64,000 bases of DNA from Streptomyces pristinaespiralis (GCF_001278075.1 NZ_CP011340.1:3038001-3102000); one strand, 5' to 3'; positions 53,872 through 62,638 are shown, counted from the stretch's first letter. Program-made: numbers and translations. Notes: generated from the letters alone by a model not told the origin.

Positions 53872-54630
53872 TCAGGACCGCAGCCGCTCCCGCAAGGGCG
53901 GCACCAGCCCGTGCACGATGAGCACCGCCCCCGCCGCCGCCCATCCTCCGCTGCGCCGTCGCGCCCCGAACGCCACCAGTGCCAGCCCCGCCGCCAGCTG
54001 GACCGCGGCCGCCGCCCGGAACCAGGAGGCGTGCGGCCCGGCCGGCGGCTCCGGCCGGACGGCGGGGGTGCTCTCCTCGACGGCCGCCGCGTGCGCGGCG
54101 GTGCGGAGGGCGTCCGCCGGGGCGCCGGGCGCCAGGCCGGCGGGGAGGGCGAGGCCGTGACGGGTGAGCACGGCCGCCAGCCCGACGAGCCTGGCCCTCG
54201 CGTCGGACTCGGGGTCGGCGACCGTCAGCTGCTCGAGGGCCTGGACGTCGAGGACCGGGTCGAGCCCGAGCCGCGCGGCGAAGGTCCGCATCGCCTCGTC
54301 CTCGCCGACCGGGGTGCCGTCCGCGAACCAGATGTATCCGACCGGGCGGCGGAACCCGGAGGCCATGGTGAACCCGGCCCCGTCGCCGTCCCACCAGAGC
54401 GCCAGGACGGGCCGGCCGGTGCCGATCGACAGGGCGGCCGCCCAGCCGCCCAGCACGGCGTCCACCGGCTCGCCGCCCTCCAGCCAGGGGCTGTTCTCGG
54501 GGACGAGCACGCTCCAACCCTCCCCGGCCGGGGCGAGGGCCATCGGTTCGCGCAGCAGGCGGGCCGGGAACCGTACGGTCGCGGGGTCGGCACGGCAGAG
54601 CAGCAGGGCTCCCACTGGTGTCGCGTTCAT
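53872..54630 (-). CDS. Hypothetical protein with C-terminal membrane segments
   Basis: The 252-residue protein starts NATPVGALLLCRADPATVRFP. The first 200 residues look soluble and contain EPMALAPAGEGWSVLVPENSP and VDAVLGGWAAALSIGTGRPV. The final 50 residues are hydrophobic with one or two membrane spans (AAAAVQLAAGLALVAFGARR, GGWAAAGAVLIVHGLVPPL). A tail-anchored topology is likely. I recognise no family. Divergent from the DUF4097 gene, with a 170-bp gap. Confidence 0.72.
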   Translation of the reverse strand: MNATPVGALLLCRADPATVRFPARLLREPMALAPAGEGWSVLVPENSPWLEGGEPVDAVLGGWAAALSIGTGRPVLALWWDGDGAGFTMASGFRRPVGYIWFADGTPVGEDEAMRTFAARLGLDPVLDVQALEQLTVADPESDARARLVGLAAVLTRHGLALPAGLAPGAPADALRTAAHAAAVEESTPAVRPEPPAGPHASWFRAAAAVQLAAGLALVAFGARRRSGGWAAAGAVLIVHGLVPPLRERLRS

Positions 54631-54717
54631 GCCCCCACGCTAGGGCAGTTTGCCCCGCAATCGCCGCCATTGGGGCGCGTCGCCCGGGCGAGGACGTCCG
54701 CGCGCGAGCACCCGCGC

Positions 54718-54772
54718 TTGACATCACCCCACCGCGATATATCGTGTTGGCATCTAGACGCGATATGTTGCG
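54718..54772 (+). promoter_or_regulatory. Promoter and PadR-type operator before DUF4097-PadR
   Basis: TTGACA (54718-54723) is followed by the perfect palindrome CGATATATCG (54735-54744) at the -10 position and by ACGCGA-TATG-TTGCGT (54757-54772). CGCGATAT occurs in both (54733, 54759). The spacing suggests a dimeric repressor that blocks the promoter, most likely the PadR protein encoded in this operon. Confidence 0.6.
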
Positions 54773-54800
54773 TCGCGGCCGGCCCCGGGAGGTCAGCACC

Positions 54801-55670
54801 ATGGCAGAGACGACGTGGGAAGTCGCCGAGCCCCAGAAGCTCACCTTCGACGACCCGCTGACGACGCTGAACGTGCGCGTCGTCAACGGGACGGTCAACG
54901 TCGTGGGCACGGACGAAGGTTCCGCACGCCTCGAGGTCTCCGAGATCGAGGGTCCGCCCCTGGTCGTGACCAGGGACGGGTCCACCCTGACCATCGCCTA
55001 CGAGGACCTGCCCTGGCAGGGGTTCCTCAAGTGGCTCGACCGCAAGGGCCACCGCCGCAGCGCCGTCGTGTCGGTCGCGGTGCCCGCGGCGACGAGTGTC
55101 GAGGTCGGTGTCGTCGGCGCGGGTGCGGTCGTCTCCGGCATACGGGGCACGACGGTGGTGCGCGGCGTCAGCGGCGACACCACCCTGGTGGGGCTGTCGG
55201 GCGCCGTCCGCGCCGACACCGTCACCGGCAACCTCGAGGCCCAGTCGGTCACCGGTGACCTGCGCTACAACTCCGTCTCCGGCGACCTGACCGTGATCGA
55301 CGGCGCGGGCGCCGGCGTGAAGGCCGACTCGGTCAGCGGCGACATGGTCATCGACCTCGATACGGCGGGGCGGCCCACGGACATCCGGCTGACCACGGTC
55401 TCCGGTGAGATCGCGGTCCGGCTGCCGCACCCGGCGGACGCCCGCGTCGACGCGAACACGGCGAGCGGTGCGATCTCCAACGCCTTCGACACCCTGCGGG
55501 TCAGCGGCCAGTGGGGCGCCAAGCGGATCACCGGAACCCTGGGCGCGGGCAACGGGACGCTGAAGGCGACCACCGTCTCCGGTTCCATCGCCCTGCTCCG
55601 CCGGCCTCCGGCAGAGGAAGATCCCTACGGGGAAACACCCGTGGACGCCCCGAGTGGGAAGGTGGTCTGA
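54801..55670 (+). CDS. DUF4097 beta-helix protein
   Basis: The 289-residue protein consists of repeating beta units with the pattern xVxGDxxxxxxSGxVxxxTVxG (GVSGDTTLVGLSGAV, DTVTGNLEAQSVTGDL, DSVSGDMVIDLDTAG), as in DUF4097 proteins. No signal peptide or membrane segment is visible. Function unknown; in many actinobacteria the gene is paired with a PadR regulator. GGGAGG lies 8 bases before ATG 54801. The stop is 1 bp from the PadR start. Confidence 0.88.
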   Translation: MAETTWEVAEPQKLTFDDPLTTLNVRVVNGTVNVVGTDEGSARLEVSEIEGPPLVVTRDGSTLTIAYEDLPWQGFLKWLDRKGHRRSAVVSVAVPAATSVEVGVVGAGAVVSGIRGTTVVRGVSGDTTLVGLSGAVRADTVTGNLEAQSVTGDLRYNSVSGDLTVIDGAGAGVKADSVSGDMVIDLDTAGRPTDIRLTTVSGEIAVRLPHPADARVDANTASGAISNAFDTLRVSGQWGAKRITGTLGAGNGTLKATTVSGSIALLRRPPAEEDPYGETPVDAPSGKVV

Positions 55671-55671
55671 C

Positions 55672-56676
55672 ATGCCCCCCGTCTTCGCCCACGGCCGGCT
55701 CCGCCTCTATCTGCTGAAACTGCTCGACGAGGCGCCGCGCCACGGCTACGAGGTCATCCGCCTGCTCGAGGAGCGGTTCCAGGGTCTGTACGCGCCGAGC
55801 GCCGGCACGGTCTACCCGCGGCTGGCCAAGCTGGAGGCCGAGGGTCTCGTCACCCACGCCACCGAGGGCGGCCGCAAGGTCTACTCGATCACCGACGCCG
55901 GCCGGGCCGAACTGGCCGGACGCAGCGGCGAACTGGCCGACCTGGAACTGGAGATCCGCGACTCGGTCTCCGAACTGGCCGCGGAGATCCGCGACGACGT
56001 CCGCGGCGCGGCGGGCAAGCTGCGCAGCGAGATGCGCGCGGCGGCGACCCGGACCCGCAAGGCCGGTACCGGCAAGGGCGAATGGAGCCCCGGCCGCGGT
56101 GACTTCGGCGACCTCGGGGACCTCGGCGACCTCACGGACAACGAGTCGTGGCGGGCCGCGAAGGAGGAGCTGAAGCGCGCCAAGCAGGAGTGGAAGGAGC
56201 AGGCGCGCCGCGCGAAGGACGAGTCGCGCCGGGCCCGCGAGGACGCCCAGCAGGCACGCCGCCAGGCGCGGGAGGCGCAGGAGACCGCCCGTGCCGAGAT
56301 GCAGCGCATCGCCCGGCAGGTGCAGGAACAGGTGCAGGACCACTTCGCCCGCGGCGACTGGCCGACCGGTGTGCGTGAGGGCCTGTCGGAGCTGACCGGT
56401 CAGCTCGGCGGACTGGCGCGGGGCACGGCCTGGCCGCCGTTCGTCAAGCCGGAACCCGCGGACACGGACCCGGACTGGGCGAAGGACACCGTGGACCCGA
56501 AGGACTCCGCCGACCCGGCCCGTGACCTGGAGCGGCTGCTCGACCGCTTCCGGGACGACGTACGGGACGCGGCCCGGGACCACGGTGTGTCGGTGGAGCA
56601 GCTCGGCGAGGCCCGCCGCCATCTGTCGACGGCGGCGGCCCACATCGTCGCCCTGCTGCGCGGCGGCAAGGACTGA
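55672..56676 (+). CDS. PadR-family regulator with long charged C-terminal coiled coil
   Basis: The 334-residue protein is much longer than classical PadR regulators (about 110-180). The wing-helix is at residues 5-80 (HGRLRLYLLKLLDEAPRHGYE, EERFQGLYAPSAGTVYPRLAKLEAEGLV). From about residue 85 a coiled coil rich in Arg, Glu, Lys and Ala begins (RAAKEELKRAKQEWKEQARR and beyond). The tail may bind a partner or the cell envelope. It starts 1 bp after DUF4097. Likely autorepressor through the AT-rich dyads upstream. Confidence 0.88.
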   Translation: MPPVFAHGRLRLYLLKLLDEAPRHGYEVIRLLEERFQGLYAPSAGTVYPRLAKLEAEGLVTHATEGGRKVYSITDAGRAELAGRSGELADLELEIRDSVSELAAEIRDDVRGAAGKLRSEMRAAATRTRKAGTGKGEWSPGRGDFGDLGDLGDLTDNESWRAAKEELKRAKQEWKEQARRAKDESRRAREDAQQARRQAREAQETARAEMQRIARQVQEQVQDHFARGDWPTGVREGLSELTGQLGGLARGTAWPPFVKPEPADTDPDWAKDTVDPKDSADPARDLERLLDRFRDDVRDAARDHGVSVEQLGEARRHLSTAAAHIVALLRGGKD

Positions 56677-56703
56677 CCGGGCGGGGCGGCAGGCGCGGCC
56701 GGG

Positions 56704-57276
56704 TCAGCCGGCCCGCGCCGCGCCGCCGTCCGCCCCGCCGAACATCGCCCGCTCCAGCGCTCCGTACGTCGCCCCGTGTTCGGCGAGCACCTCCGCGACG
56801 ACGCCGCGGCCCGAGGCGAGGGCCAGCAGGAGGTGCTCCGCGCCGATGGTCCGGTCCCGCCGGCCGAGGGCGATCCGCAGCGACTTCTCCAGGGCCGTCT
56901 TCGCCTCCCGGGTAAAGGCCCGGTGGCCCGACCACCAGCGCCGGTCCTTGCGGTCGCCGGCCAGCGCGCCGGCCCCGTGGACCTCCTCGGCCCTGGCGAC
57001 GATCGCACCGACGTCGATGCCCAGGCCGGCCAGGGCCTCCTCGTCCGCCTTGGTCATACCGCCGCGCCGGCGCACATCGGCCAGCGACGCCTCGAGCGCG
57101 GCCCGCCGGTCCATGACGCCGAGGGCCGTGAACGCGAAGGCGGTGCGTGAGCTGCCGAGGTCCAGCAGGGCAAGGAGCAGGTGCTCCTCCGTGACCGTGG
57201 ACGAATCGGCCCGTTCCGCGCACTCGGTTGCGCCGAGCACCACCGCACGGGCCTCCTTGGTGAAGCGTTCGAACAT
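56704..57276 (-). CDS. Stand-alone Clp N-domain protein
   Basis: The 190-residue protein holds two Clp_N repeats. The first is FERFTKEARAVVLGATECAE then EHLLLALLDL. The second is HRAFTREAKTALEKSLRIAL then EHLLLALASGRGVV. No AAA+ or protease domain follows. In ClpC the N-domain binds adaptors and substrates, so this may act as an adaptor, a decoy or a sensor. ATG 57276 overlaps the stop of the HTH gene (TGATG). Third gene of a unit with the HTH protein and possibly the receptor gene. Confidence 0.9.
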   Translation of the reverse strand: MFERFTKEARAVVLGATECAERADSSTVTEEHLLLALLDLGSSRTAFAFTALGVMDRRAALEASLADVRRRGGMTKADEEALAGLGIDVGAIVARAEEVHGAGALAGDRKDRRWWSGHRAFTREAKTALEKSLRIALGRRDRTIGAEHLLLALASGRGVVAEVLAEHGATYGALERAMFGGADGGAARAG

Positions 57277-57485
57277 CACAGCCTCCCGTGCTTCTTGTGG
57301 ACCGCCTGGCGGCTGACTCCGAGTTCCGCCGCGATCTCCTGCCACGACCAGCCCTGATTGCGGGCGCTTCTGACCTGTACGGCTTCCAGCTGCTCCAGCA
57401 GCCGCCGCAGCGCGGCGACCGCCCGCAGCCCGACGCGGGGATCGCGATCGCCCGCGCGCTCGGCGAGATCTGTTGCTTCGGTCAT
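57276..57485 (-). CDS. Small helix-turn-helix protein
   Basis: The 69-residue protein contains one HTH (WSWQEIAAELGVSRQAVHKKHG) at the C-terminus and a helical N-terminus for dimerisation (AALRRLLEQLEAVQ). It starts at ATG 57485 just after TAGGTT, a -10 box, so a leaderless mRNA is possible. Two inverted repeats of GTCAA/TTGAC type lie over the promoter, which fits self-repression. Encoded with the Clp N-domain gene, with which it shares a stop/start overlap. Confidence 0.88.
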   Translation of the reverse strand: MTEATDLAERAGDRDPRVGLRAVAALRRLLEQLEAVQVRSARNQGWSWQEIAAELGVSRQAVHKKHGRL

Positions 57486-57488
57486 GAC

Positions 57489-57532
57489 TGTCAACCTACA
57501 TTGACAAGCGGGAGGCGTCAACCACAGTTGAC
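57489..57532 (-). promoter_or_regulatory. Promoter and operator of the HTH-ClpN pair
   Basis: On the minus strand TTGACG (57521-57516), 17 bp, then TAGGTT (57498-57493). The dyad GTCAAC-CACA-GTTGAC (57517-57532) covers the -35. TGTCAA-N6-TTGACA (57489-57506) covers the -10. Both arms are of the same type, so one protein, probably the HTH product, may bind both. Confidence 0.65.
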
Positions 57533-57533
57533 A

Positions 57534-60290
57534 TCAGGGGCAGGGATGCTTCCCCTGCCCCCAGACGTCGCGCACGTCACCGCGCGCCACCGTCCCGCAC
57601 AGCAGCACCGTCCGCGACCCCTTGGCGCCGCCCTGCTCCACCGCCGTCAGCTTCTTCTCCGTCAGCCGGCCGCCGCCGGCCGCACCGTGCGCCTCGATCC
57701 GCCCGGTCGCCCCGTCGAACCCCCCACCGCCGAGCCCCTGGTAGAGCACCGCCTGCAGCAGCCCGCGGTCGAGTCGCTCGTCGTTGCCGCCCGTTCCGCG
57801 CCAGGCCTGGTCGACGCCCTCCGCCAGATACCGCATCGCGTCCCAGGCGAGCGCCACATGGGCGTCCTGCCGCATCGCGCCGGTACGGGCGCCGTGGTCG
57901 TTCGCGTAGGTGCGGTCGTACGCCGAGAGGAAGGCGCCGGCCTCGCCGCTCGCGCCGGACAGGGCTGGGGCCCTGCCGTGCGAGACGTAGTACAGCGTCA
58001 GCCCGGCGAAGACCTCCCACGGACGGCGTTCCTCCGTCAGCGCGTTGGTGACGTCGTCACCGCCGAGCACACTGACCTCCGGGCAGTCGCGGGCGTCGCG
58101 CGCCAATTCCCCCAGGAACAGCTGGAAGTGGCTGCCCCGGCCCGCCCACACCACCGCCGTGCGCGGCTCGGCCGCCACCGCACGGCACACCTCACGCGCC
58201 AGATCCTCCACGGCCTGGACCGAGGGCCCCACCGGCCCGCCCGGCACCGGCGAGGGCTCCGGCGCGTCCGTCGGCGTGTAGAGGAGCATGTCGGTGCGTC
58301 CGTCGCCGTACGCCGAGCGGAACGCCGTCGCCAGGCTCGCGCTGTACGCGTCCGAGGGGTCGGCGATCAGCCGAACGCGGAGCGCGGTCCTGCCGTCCAC
58401 CATCGCGGCGTGCTCGGCGAAGGACGCCATCACCTGGCCGGCCCGGGTGTCCGTCGGTGCGGTCTGGTAGTAGTGCTCGCCCTGGCGGAGCAGCTCGTCG
58501 GCGGTGCCGGAGGTGCCGACCATCGGCAGGCCTGCCTCGTCGAGGATGGCCATCGCCTCGTAGGTGCGCCGCCTGCTCTGCCCGAAACCGACGACCCCGA
58601 CGATGGAACGGTCCTTCTCCGCGAGGTCGACGATCCGCCGGGCCACCGCCGGGGCGTCCTTGAACCGGTCGCCCGCGTTCGCGGCGAGCACCCGCAGCGG
58701 CACCCGCTCACCGGTGCGCAGGGCCTGCGCGTTCACGTACGCCTGCGCGAGGGCCAGGCCCCGCAGTTCGGCGAGCGTGCCGCCGCGCACCGGGTCCTCC
58801 GCGTCCTTGCCGCCGCTGAGCGGCCCGAAGTACACGACGGTGCGTGAACGCGGCCGCGGGTCGTCGGCGTCCCGGCCGGAGAGCTCCTGCTCCACCTGCT
58901 CGTTCTGCTGCTCTATGCGCTGGAGCACGTCCCGTACGGCCCGCTCGCTGTCGCCCGTGCCGAACGACGCGGCCCCCTCCGCGACACCGACGCACTGGCC
59001 GTCCGTGCCCAGGAAGGTCGAGCCGAGGCACGGGTCGGGCCCGACGCTCGTGAACGGCACACCGGCGAGCAGCCCCGCGGCGACCACGAGGGCGAGCACC
59101 CCGGCGCCGAGCGCGCCGGCCACCTCCACGCCCGGCCCCCAGCGGTGCGTGGGCGGGGCGAGCGTCGGCCAGCGGCCCAGCCAGTACGTCGCCGCCTGAT
59201 CGTCCTCCGGGCCCTCCTCGACGGGGACCACCATGCCGGAGGGGCGGCCCGGCGGGGTGCCGCGCTGGGCGATGTTGGCGAGATCGGCGCCGGCGGCGGA
59301 CAGGCCCGGGACCTCGATGTCGGGGATCCGGCTGGCGAGGGTGCGCACACCGGCGGCCACGGCCACCACCGAGGTGCACCGAAGGTCCTCCATGGCCGAA
59401 CGCAGTTCCCTCAGGAAGCGCTGGATGCGCGATTCGGCGGGGCCTGCCTCCTCCACCAGGAGCACGAAGCGGCTGACCCGGCGCCGCCGCCACGGGTCGA
59501 AGGGCCGTTTGCGCCCGGCCGCCTCCAGGTCGGCGAGCAGCGCGTGCACCAGGATCCGGTCGAGCTGCTCGGGGTCGCCCTCCGGGCCGCCTCCCACCAG
59601 GTCGAGGGCGGAGCGGAAGAACTCGGAGGGCGGGGTGCCCTGCTGCTGCCGTACCCACTCCGCGTACCACCGGCGGCCTCCGGACCGGCCGCGGCCCAGC
59701 ATCCGGCGGTTGGCCCGGCGGCCGTACAGGGCCCGCGGCAGCCGCTGGAACAGCGGGCCGGCGATGAAGTTCCACAGCAGCTCGAGCAGCGTGCCGCCGT
59801 TCGCCTGGTCCCGGCCGCCCAGCCACCACAGGCTGCGGGCGAGGGCGGAGACCTCCCGGTGCTGGGCGTAGCAGTGGTCCCGCAGCTCCCCCGGACGCCG
59901 TTCCATCAGGCCGCCGGCGGCGGGCGCGCAGACGACGGCGCGCAGCAGCCGGTAGGAGGGCAGCCGCAGCCGCCCGGTACCCGGCGGCATCGAGGCGTCG
60001 AGCTGGAAGGCGATCTGCTCGAACAGGTCGAGCGGCGGCTCCGCCGGGTCGGCGGGCGCCGCCGGTACGCAGGCGTGCGGGGCGAGCCGCCCCTCCCGGC
60101 CGCGTAACCGGGTGCGCAGCCCCGCGACGATCCGGCGGCCGGCCCGCCCGTCGCCCGGCTCGCTCAGGAGCACGACGGGCACCCGGCTGCGGCTGCGCCG
60201 CGGCTGCACGACGAGCTTGTCGAAGGCGTCGACGAAGCGTTCGACGCCCGGGTACGCCGGAATCCGGCTCTGTTGTTCCCCCGTTGACAC
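57534..60290 (-). CDS. Membrane receptor-like protein: degenerate NTPase domain, one TM, type-1 periplasmic-binding ectodomain (TTA codon)
   Basis: The 918-residue protein has no N-terminal signal peptide. Residues 1-385 look cytoplasmic. They include VVLLSEPGDGRAGRR (about 39-53), where Walker A Gly/Lys are lost, and SRFVLLVEEAG (about 270-281), which resembles a Walker B. One membrane segment follows (about 390-412). The outside half (413-918) has the type-1 periplasmic-binding fold of amino-acid-binding proteins (VVYFGPLSGG, IVGVVGFGQSRRR, DEAGLPMVGTSGTADELL, ADPSDAYSAS). No ABC permease is adjacent, so signalling rather than transport is likely. Codon 62 is TTA (60107-60105), implying bldA dependence. 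It ends 48 bp before the HTH gene. GGAGG lies 8 bases before the GTG start. Confidence 0.82.
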   Translation of the reverse strand: MSTGEQQSRIPAYPGVERFVDAFDKLVVQPRRSRSRVPVVLLSEPGDGRAGRRIVAGLRTRLRGREGRLAPHACVPAAPADPAEPPLDLFEQIAFQLDASMPPGTGRLRLPSYRLLRAVVCAPAAGGLMERRPGELRDHCYAQHREVSALARSLWWLGGRDQANGGTLLELLWNFIAGPLFQRLPRALYGRRANRRMLGRGRSGGRRWYAEWVRQQQGTPPSEFFRSALDLVGGGPEGDPEQLDRILVHALLADLEAAGRKRPFDPWRRRRVSRFVLLVEEAGPAESRIQRFLRELRSAMEDLRCTSVVAVAAGVRTLASRIPDIEVPGLSAAGADLANIAQRGTPPGRPSGMVVPVEEGPEDDQAATYWLGRWPTLAPPTHRWGPGVEVAGALGAGVLALVVAAGLLAGVPFTSVGPDPCLGSTFLGTDGQCVGVAEGAASFGTGDSERAVRDVLQRIEQQNEQVEQELSGRDADDPRPRSRTVVYFGPLSGGKDAEDPVRGGTLAELRGLALAQAYVNAQALRTGERVPLRVLAANAGDRFKDAPAVARRIVDLAEKDRSIVGVVGFGQSRRRTYEAMAILDEAGLPMVGTSGTADELLRQGEHYYQTAPTDTRAGQVMASFAEHAAMVDGRTALRVRLIADPSDAYSASLATAFRSAYGDGRTDMLLYTPTDAPEPSPVPGGPVGPSVQAVEDLAREVCRAVAAEPRTAVVWAGRGSHFQLFLGELARDARDCPEVSVLGGDDVTNALTEERRPWEVFAGLTLYYVSHGRAPALSGASGEAGAFLSAYDRTYANDHGARTGAMRQDAHVALAWDAMRYLAEGVDQAWRGTGGNDERLDRGLLQAVLYQGLGGGGFDGATGRIEAHGAAGGGRLTEKKLTAVEQGGAKGSRTVLLCGTVARGDVRDVWGQGKHPCP

Positions 60291-60411
60291 TCTTGTCCTC
60301 CCCCTTCACGCGCGACCGCGTGGTATCAGAGCACGTGCCCCGCATCAGAGGGCCGCAACCTTCGCCGGCGGCCCTCCCCGGCGGGCCGGGGGTCCGCGTA
60401 CGGTGGGCCGC

Positions 60412-61269
60412 GTGATCGATTTCCGTACAGACGCTCCCGTCGCCGGCAGCCTCGATGTCCGCTGGCACGCCGGCGGCCCGGTGGCCGGGAACGACACCGC
60501 GCCCGCGATCCAGGTCCACGCGTACAGCGAGCACACGCTGATCCTGCGGCAGAGCAAGTCGGTGCACTTCGAGGCGCCGTTCCTCTACCTGCTGTTCGGG
60601 AACGACCGGGCACTGCTGCTGGACACCGGCGCCACCGCCGACCCCACCGCCATGCCGCTGCGCGCCACCGTCGACACGCTGATCGGGCAATGGCTCGCCC
60701 GGCACCCCCGGGAGTGGTACGGACTGGTCGTCGCCCACACCCACGGGCACGGCGACCACATCGCGGGCGACGCGCAGTTCGCGGACCGTCCGTGCACCGA
60801 CGTCGTGGGACCGTCCCTCGACGCGGTGACGGCGTACTTCGGTTTCGAGCAGTGGCCGCTGCGCCCCGTGGAGCTGGACCTCGGCGGGCGGGTGCTCGAC
60901 CTGCTGCCCGGCCCCGGCCACGAGGAGGCCGCCGTCGTCTTCCACGACCGGCACACCGGTCTCCTGCTGACCGGCGACTCCCTCTACCCGGGCCGGCTCT
61001 ACGTCAGGGACACCCCCGCCTTCACCGCCACGGTCGACCGGCTGCTGGCGTTCTGCGAGAGGGCCCCGGTGACCCATGTCCTCGGCTGTCACATCGAGAT
61101 GACCCGCACCCCCGACAAGGACTACCCGCGCGGTACGACCCATCAGCCGGACGAGCCGCCGCTCGAGCTGACGCCCGCCCATGTGCGCCGGCTGCGCGAC
61201 GCGCTCGCGCGGGGCCGGGGCCCGTGCGGTGACTTCATCGTGGTGTACGAGGACGGACGGCGACCGTGA
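60412..61269 (+). CDS. Metallo-beta-lactamase-fold hydrolase
   Basis: The 285-residue protein has the HxHxDH signature at residues 111-116 within HTHGHGDHIAGD, plus GPGHEEAAVVF and LTGDSLYPGRL, which hold the other metal ligands. It should be a zinc or iron hydrolase. The fold is similar to glyoxalase-II-like and lactonase-like enzymes. TACGGT lies 7 bases upstream of GTG 60412, which suggests leaderless mRNA. The last 35 bp overlap the end of the convergent GH5 gene. Substrate unknown. Confidence 0.88.
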   Translation: MIDFRTDAPVAGSLDVRWHAGGPVAGNDTAPAIQVHAYSEHTLILRQSKSVHFEAPFLYLLFGNDRALLLDTGATADPTAMPLRATVDTLIGQWLARHPREWYGLVVAHTHGHGDHIAGDAQFADRPCTDVVGPSLDAVTAYFGFEQWPLRPVELDLGGRVLDLLPGPGHEEAAVVFHDRHTGLLLTGDSLYPGRLYVRDTPAFTATVDRLLAFCERAPVTHVLGCHIEMTRTPDKDYPRGTTHQPDEPPLELTPAHVRRLRDALARGRGPCGDFIVVYEDGRRP

Positions 61270-62638
61270 CGTGCCCGCCCGGCCGGGCGTGGATCCGGAC
61301 CGTGGCCGTCCGGCCGGCCGGGACGGTGCTGACCCGCGGCCAGGCACGGCCGGTCACCTCGATCCGCCAGCCGCTCGCGCCGGGCGGCACCGAGATCTCA
61401 CTGAAACCGGGCGACGAGCGGTACTCCAGCCGGTACGTCCCGCTCTCCGCTTCGTACCCCTCGGCCGTCACCCCGCCCGCCACGGCCGGCGCGTACGGGG
61501 CCGCGGTCTGCTCCTTGTTGACGCGGAAGCGGCCCTCCGCGTCGAGGGCGCAGTATCCGCCGCCGTAGCACCACACGTAGCCTGCCCAGCCGGAGCTGTA
61601 GCGGTTCAGGGAGGCGAGCGCGTCCCGGTAGAAGCGGCCCATGTTCGGCAGCGCGTTGTTCAGCGGGCCCCACTCGCCGACCACGACCGGCACACGGTGG
61701 CGCGCGGGGTACTCGGTGACGGCGCGCTCGTACGCCTCGATCCATCCTGCCGACGGGTCGTGGTCGGCGCCCGCTTCCATGGCCGTGTTGTAGAAGTGCG
61801 GGGCGTAGACCGTCCTCGGATCGTCGATCCCGCCGAGCCCGGTCGGCACGCCTTCCCCGACGATCGGCGTCGGCTCGACGAACAGCCAGGTGTGCCGGTC
61901 CACGGAACGGACCGCGTCCGCGAGCCGGTTGTACATCGGCGTGAGCTGCTCGGCCTCGATGCGCCGGGCCGCCGCCGGCAGGTCCTCACCCTCCCGGATC
62001 TCCCCCATCGGCTCGTTGATCAGGTCGTAGCCGATGACGGCGGGATGGTCCGCGAAGCGGTCGGCCAGCACCCGCCACATGCCGGCCTGGGCGCTGCGCA
62101 GATCCGGGTCCTCGTAGAGATGGGTGAACGCACGCTGCACGGCGGGCTCGAAGTACTCGGCGAACCAGTCGTCGGGGTGCGCGGTGAACGGCAGCCCGTC
62201 CGTCCTGGTCGCCCACTCGGGGATGCCGCGGTGCCCGAAGACGGGGCCGAAGACGTCCTGGTGGGCGTCGATCACGACGTGGACGCGGTAGGTGCGTGCC
62301 CAGTCCAGCACCTGGCCGATCCTGCGCAGGTACCGCTCGCTGTACCGGCCCCGCACCGGCTCCAGGTCGTCCCAGAAGACCAGCAGCCTGGCGAAGTTGA
62401 AGCCCCGGGCCCGCAGGTCGCGGAAGTGCCGTTCGGTGATCGCGGACAGGGCCGCCTCACCCCGGTGGGTCTTGTCCTCGACGTTCCAGCCGCGCAGGGT
62501 GAGGACCCGGCCGCGGTCGTCGGTCAGCCGCGGGATGCCGTCCGGCGCGTCACCGGCCGCGGGGCCGTGTGCCCGGGCGGGCGCGGCGCAGAGCAGCAGG
62601 AGCGCGGAGACGAGGACGGCGAGCAGTCGGCGGTACAT
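61235..62638 (-). CDS. Secreted GH5 glycosidase (endoglycoceramidase-like)
   Basis: The 467-residue protein starts with a signal peptide (RRLLAVLVSALLLLCAAPARA). The GH5 barrel has DAHQDVFGPVF, acid/base Glu209 in LINEPMG and nucleophile Glu322 in VVVGEWGPL. The HQD and NEP spacing is closest to endoglycoceramidases and related GH5 enzymes, which cleave glycan-lipid linkages, but the substrate may be another glucoside. A C-terminal beta-sandwich follows. Its end overlaps the MBL gene on the other strand by 35 bp. No TTA codon. Confidence 0.9.
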   Translation of the reverse strand: MYRRLLAVLVSALLLLCAAPARAHGPAAGDAPDGIPRLTDDRGRVLTLRGWNVEDKTHRGEAALSAITERHFRDLRARGFNFARLLVFWDDLEPVRGRYSERYLRRIGQVLDWARTYRVHVVIDAHQDVFGPVFGHRGIPEWATRTDGLPFTAHPDDWFAEYFEPAVQRAFTHLYEDPDLRSAQAGMWRVLADRFADHPAVIGYDLINEPMGEIREGEDLPAAARRIEAEQLTPMYNRLADAVRSVDRHTWLFVEPTPIVGEGVPTGLGGIDDPRTVYAPHFYNTAMEAGADHDPSAGWIEAYERAVTEYPARHRVPVVVGEWGPLNNALPNMGRFYRDALASLNRYSSGWAGYVWCYGGGYCALDAEGRFRVNKEQTAAPYAPAVAGGVTAEGYEAESGTYRLEYRSSPGFSEISVPPGASGWRIEVTGRAWPRVSTVPAGRTATVRIHARPGGHVTVAVRPRTPR

